Source of the DNA: Sipunculus nudus
Lineage: Eukaryota; Annelida; Sipuncula; Golfingiida; Sipunculidae
Reading direction: 5' to 3'
Assembly (NCBI GenBank): GCA_026874595.1
Contig: CM049308.1
Coordinates: 49,402,124-49,466,123, forward strand
Length of the DNA stretch: 64,000 bases
The notes under the pieces are model-generated. The model ran no database searches and had not been told where the DNA came from. It saw only the letters and a program-made list of their open reading frames with translations. Position numbers and translations under genes: made by a program. Each line of letters starts with the position of its first letter. The stretch's first letter is position 1. This document shows, one piece after another, positions 55,401 through 61,400 of the stretch.

Positions 55401-58400
55401 AGTGAATGTGAATCTGACCACAGTAAGTCACTTGATTGTCAACCCAGTGAATGTGAATCTGATCAAAGCGTGTCACTTGATTGTCAACCCAGTGAATGTC
55501 AATCTGATCAAAGTGTGTCACTTGATTGTCAACCCAGTGAATTTGAATCTGACCACAGTAAGACACTTGATTGTCAAGAGAGTGAATTTGAATCTGAACA
55601 CAGTAAGTCACATGATTGTCAGCCTTCAGGGAATGTGAATCTGACCACAGTAAGACACTTGATTGTCAGCCCAGTGAATGTAAATCTGACCACAGTAAGT
55701 CACTTGATAGTCAGCACAGTTGATGTGAATCTGACCACAGTAAGTCACTTGATTGACAGCCCAGTGAATGTGAATCTGACCACAGTAAGTCACTTGATTG
55801 TCAGCCCAGTTGATGTGAATCTGACCACAGTAAGTCACTTGATTGACAGCCCAGTGAATGTGAATCTTACCACAGTAAGTCACTTGATTGTCAACCCAGT
55901 GAATGTGAAACTGACCTCAGTAAGTCACTTGATAGTCAGCCCAGTGAATGTAAATCTGACCACAGTAAGTCACTTGATTGTCAGCCCAGTGAATGTGAAT
56001 CTGACCTCAGGAAGTCACTTGATAGTCAGCCCAGTTGATGTGAATCTGACCACTGTAGGTCACTTGATTGTCAGCCAAGTGAATGTGAATCTGACCACAG
56101 AAAGTCACTTGATTGTAAGCCCAGTGAATGTGAATCTGACCACAGTAAGTTACTTGATAATCAGCCCAGTGAATGTGAATCTGACCACAGTAAGTCACTT
56201 GATTGTCAGCCCACTGAATGTGAATCTAATCACAGTAAGTCACTTGATTGTCAGCCCAGTGAATGTGAATCTGACCTCAGTAAGTCACTTGATAGTCAGC
56301 CCAGTTGATGTGAGTCTGACCACTGTAAGTCACTTGATTGTCAGCCAAGTGAATGTGAATCTGACCACAGTAAGTCACTTGATTGTCAACTCAGTGAATG
56401 TGAATTTGATTGAAGTGAGTCACTTGATTGTCAACCCAGTGAATGTGAATCTGATCACAGTAAGTCACTTGATTGTCAGCCCAGTGAATGTGAATCTGAC
56501 CACAGTAAGACACTTGATTGTCAGCCCAGTGAATTTGAATCTGACCACAGTAAGACACTTGATTGTCAAGAGAGTGAATTTGAATCTGAACACAGTAAGT
56601 CACATGATTGTCAGCCTTCAGGGAATGTGAATCTGACCACAGTAAGACACTTGATTGTCAGCTCAGTGAATGTGAATCTGACCACAGTAAGTCACTTGAT
56701 TGTCAACAGAGTGAATTTGAATCTGAACACAGTAAGTCACATGATTGTCAGCCTTCAGTCAATGTTAATCTGACTACAGTAAGACACTTGATTGTCAGCC
56801 TAGTGAATGTGAATCTGACTGCAGTAAGTCACTTGATTGTCAACAGAGTGAATTTGAATTTGAACACAGTTAGTCACTTGATTGTCAACAGAGTGAATTT
56901 GAATCCAAACACAGTAAGTCACTTGATTGTCAACCCAGTGAATGTGAATCTGACCACAGTTAGTCATTTGATTGTCAACCCAGTGAATATGAATCTGACC
57001 ACAGTAAACCACTTGATTGACAGCCCATTGAATGTGAATCTGACCACAGTAAGACACTTGATTGTCAACCCAGTGAATGTGAATCTGAACACAGTAAGTC
57101 ACTTGATTGTCAACCCAGTGAATGTGAATCTGATCACAGTAAGTCACTTAATTGACAGCCCATTGAATGTGAATCTGAACACAGTAAGACACTTGATAGT
57201 CAACTCAGTGAATTGAATCTGACCACAGTAAGTCACTTGATAGTCAACCCAGTGAATGTGATTCTGACCACAGTAAGTCACTTGATTGTCAACCTTCAGT
57301 GAAACTGTTCCTCTTTCAACAGCCAGACTGCTGCCTGCAGAATGTCAAGAGGAGAAGGATCCTGGGACATCAGGACCCGATGGAGGAATTCGTTATTACT
57401 ATGCCAGTTCTGTCAGAAACTGTTTTCCTTTTGCTTACAATGGGGCAGGTGGCACCCGGAACCAGTTCAAAACCTTACATGAGTGCCTGTGTTTTTGTAC
57501 AAACGATTCTCTCAGCTGTAGTGGTAAGTATTTGATCTAGTTACTTTAATTGGATCTATAATGACACAAACACCATATTATGTGTAAAGTTTCTTTTAAT
57601 ATTGAAGTTGCCAAAACAATTATTACCAGAAAATCCCTCATCAATGTATCATAATATGGTCTAGCTGGAGTCATGGGTAAGGATTATCACATCAAAGTCA
57701 GACAGTTCAGTCACCCGCGAAATACCGTGGAAGTGGTTAATTTGACATATGTGAATTTTGGTGCCTTTTCCATTTCACAGAATTAGAGCAGTTTGAATTT
57801 TTGCGCAAATCAGTATGTGTAGGTATTTCATTTTGTGTCAATTCATCAAAATACATAAGCGATTATAAAGACAGGCTTATAGAATTTGTTTGAGTACCAT
57901 GCCTGCAAGGTGTACATAACAAGTATTTAACTGGGAATAATCATGTTTGATGATGCAGTGGTACTGCACCCTGCCACATTGTTTGACATCGTGAGTAAGT
58001 TGTAGAATTGCTCAACAACAATAACTGTGATTACTAACTAGAAGCAAGCCACTGTGTCTGAAAAAGAGAGCTGACAACAATCGTGGGTTACTCTTGGCTT
58101 CGTCTTACTTCAAAGATATTGGGAGGGGAATTCTAAAGATCTTGAAAGACTACTTGTTTCAGTTGTTTCTACAAATCACTATAAATGGGAGGGGATCTCA
58201 GCTGAGATATCACTTGCTGTGAACTCTTATTACATCATGACTACTCTATTATCCTGGTTGAATGAGCCTCAAGTCAAGCTACCCCGTACATAGAGATTAC
58301 TGGACCCTGACTGACTGAAGATGTTTTTCACTTTGTCGAGCAGATACAGGTTGCTGTGGTCAAGACCCTAGCCCTGTGCGCTCTTTAAGCATAATTTTGA

Positions 58401-61400
58401 GAGCCAGTAGACGTGATGCCACCAAGCCAAGCAGAAAGCTGCGTGAGACCACCACCATTTTTCCCCGCACCGGTGACTTTACAGAAAATTCACAGCACCC
58501 ACAGCCACAAAGGCAAAAGCAGCATACATTCACTCCACCAATTCCAGCAGCGAAGACACAGCCATGCCAATCGAGAGCTGAACTTCATCTGTTAAACGAC
58601 AGAGCTTTGAAATGAGAGCCATTTTATACTTGCAGTTTCAGCCATTTAGACAGTTTTAGCCAGTTTTTTGTCAAAAGCCATTACTAGACCCACCTAACTG
58701 TGTGTCAGTCGAGAATGCTACCATCTTCCAAGCGGCAAACGTTAGCATCGAAATAACATGTGTTCTTAATTTAGTGAAAATCTAGCTACTGCTAAAAGCG
58801 AAAAATTAAATCTCTGCTAGCAAAACCACTTCCACAGAATGTGACATAGGTGACGTTTGTTTCATAGTGAAATGTAGTCATTATTCAGTCATTATCAGGT
58901 TTTATCTGTCAATTGCTGAACTAAAAGTAATAACTTTTAAACAAATCAATAATCAATGTAAAGTTTCTGAAATACTTTGTTGTAATACTAATGCCACTGG
59001 TTCATAGTTCCCAAGAATATCTCTATATAAATCCTAATACTTGTATAATTTATTAAGCTTGATACACAACATCTGTCAGCCATTACTGCAGCTGGTTAAT
59101 TTTCAAAGGAATATCAGTTGGTAGTAAATAATATTAATTACATGGCTGCCTTGGATAATGTAGATCAGTCTGTCACTGAATTTCCCCTACCACTTGAGGA
59201 TGGCTGCTGAAAGATCAACTTAAGAGAGCCTGTTGCAGTGGTTATTAACTTATACACTTACAATATTATAATGAGGTAAAAGGTGTATATGGTAGCCATG
59301 CAGCTATCTTGGAATTACTTTCACACACATTATCTCGAGAATTGTACAAGTGATTGTTGTGAAAATGTTACAGAAGGTTGACACTTCTGAGAGGATATCT
59401 TCTTTTAAATTTCATACAAACTGCAAATACAATATGGCAACCAGGCATTAATCTTGAAATCCCTTCAGGCAGATTATATCAAGAATCATTTAAGTAATTG
59501 CTTTGAAAGTTGTACCAAAGATCGACCATTATCTGCACTACCAAAATACAGACCTGTCAGAAATACAGTATGCAGGCAGTGCTTTTCAAATTCCTTTCAT
59601 GTGCATTATCTCAAGAAAATTCAAGTGTTTGCTGTGAAAACATTACTGAAGATTTGCACCATTGAGCTGATGTGTGCTCTTTAATTTCAGACTTGTGAAA
59701 CTCCAGTATTGCCAGAGTGAAATGAGCTTTATGGGCTTCTAAATAGAGGAACCTTATAATCCCAATCATATCTAGTTATATTCAGGCTACAAGATATTGC
59801 AGGTGTGATATCATCTACGGGAAGGCTGGCTTTCTGACATGGTTGACAGACTTTCTGGTAGCTAAAGTACAACTCTCCTTGAGGTTTTGGTGTTTGCCAG
59901 ATTACTGTTATAAAAATAGACAGCAGTTATATCCATATCAGGCAATTTTTTAGCTATACAGGATTCAGAATTTTCTTCAGCTTGTGCCCCCTACTTACTT
60001 TATATCAAAAGTCATGGTGCATGTCAGGAATTTTACAGATGAACTCCAAGCTGTTGTTACCTGTACAAACATAATTATGTTTGGTGGATGTAAATCTTTT
60101 CAGATTATACACTTGTACAATATAATTAATAATAAGTATAATCAACAGATATTTTTCAATCATTAATAAATACATTACAGGTGGACCAACAGAAGGACCA
60201 TCAACCCTGCCACCAGCACCACGAGCTTCACCTTGTCCAGAACTGGACTGTCCACAGGAATGCAGCCATGGAAGCATCCGGGACAAGGATTATTGTCCCA
60301 CGTGTGATTGTCATCCTAACCCCTGTCAAGTAATAAACTCTTACAGGGATAATAACTCATATCATTGATCTTTTTTTTAGCTCAGCTGATTATAGGTCAT
60401 CTGAGCTATAGTTATGGTCCTTTTGTCAGTTGTCCATCTGTCCAGCCGAACATCTGTAAACAGGGCACATTTTGAAACGTTAGACCTATGAATCCAAAAA
60501 TTTGTCATAGAGTTAGATGACCCTATGTTCTCCTATAAAAACCTGAAACTGTATCACTGTCACTTTGTTCCTTTTAAAAATTAAGGAAAAACCTCTGTTT
60601 TCCATCAAAACTGCCCACTATGAAAACCACTGTTGTTAATCTATTATATTTGACTTAACCATTTCTGCATTTATTTCCTATGTACATGCCAGAAATTAGG
60701 TCAATATTGCATAAATCTCTAAAGTTAAAGGTCCAAACATAATGCACTTTGTCAAAAATCAGAAAATTATTTACTCACTCAATAACAAAATAATTTGTTT
60801 AAATTTAAAGCATATATCCAAATATTCAACTTAATTTTAATTGCATACCAGAAATTTTATCAAAATTGTGTAAATATTTTAATTTACTAGCATTAATGTA
60901 AATTCATTAGCCTAAATTTTGCCCAATTCTGACTTTGGCACATTTTTTTTCCTGTTTGTACATTTGCTTTTATTTTCACATGATGGACAGATAAGGTTCA
61001 AAGCTAATAAAATCTGAAATATTTGAGAGGAATTGGTGAAAAATATTTACTTTTATTCAAGTTTTTTACACCATGTCAATTGTTGTTTACATCAAGTCAA
61101 CTCAGTCCAGTGGTCTGCAGTACATGAGAGATGTGTATTATTATTTTTCAGCTCATGTCCATTATTACAAATACATGTTTATGATCATGCATTTCATGTA
61201 GTACATAAAAGTGCACAGTCAACACAACCACTAGGATTTTATACAAATATTCTCAGAATCAATTTCAGCAGAGTGCCATGACCCACTGGTACCTTGTTTT
61301 TTTTTCCATATATTAATTATATCAAATTTGTTTGATACAGTGACCCTTACTCTATATCTCAGTGTCCTTACATGATGTATCTTCCCTGACACTGTAAAAG

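Noticed and set aside
49448-57216. Many open frames of 60-556 residues in satellite B
   Set aside because: They repeat the same two plus frames and one minus frame of the unit and break at the 2-bp insertions; no sign of a gene.
34604-57297. CRISPR-like array
   Set aside because: Units are contiguous with no unique spacers, and the setting is a eukaryotic intron.
58376-58615. 79-residue basic/proline-rich frame in copy B
   Set aside because: Falls inside a copy-B-only insertion, with an overlapping frame of similar length and no conserved feature.
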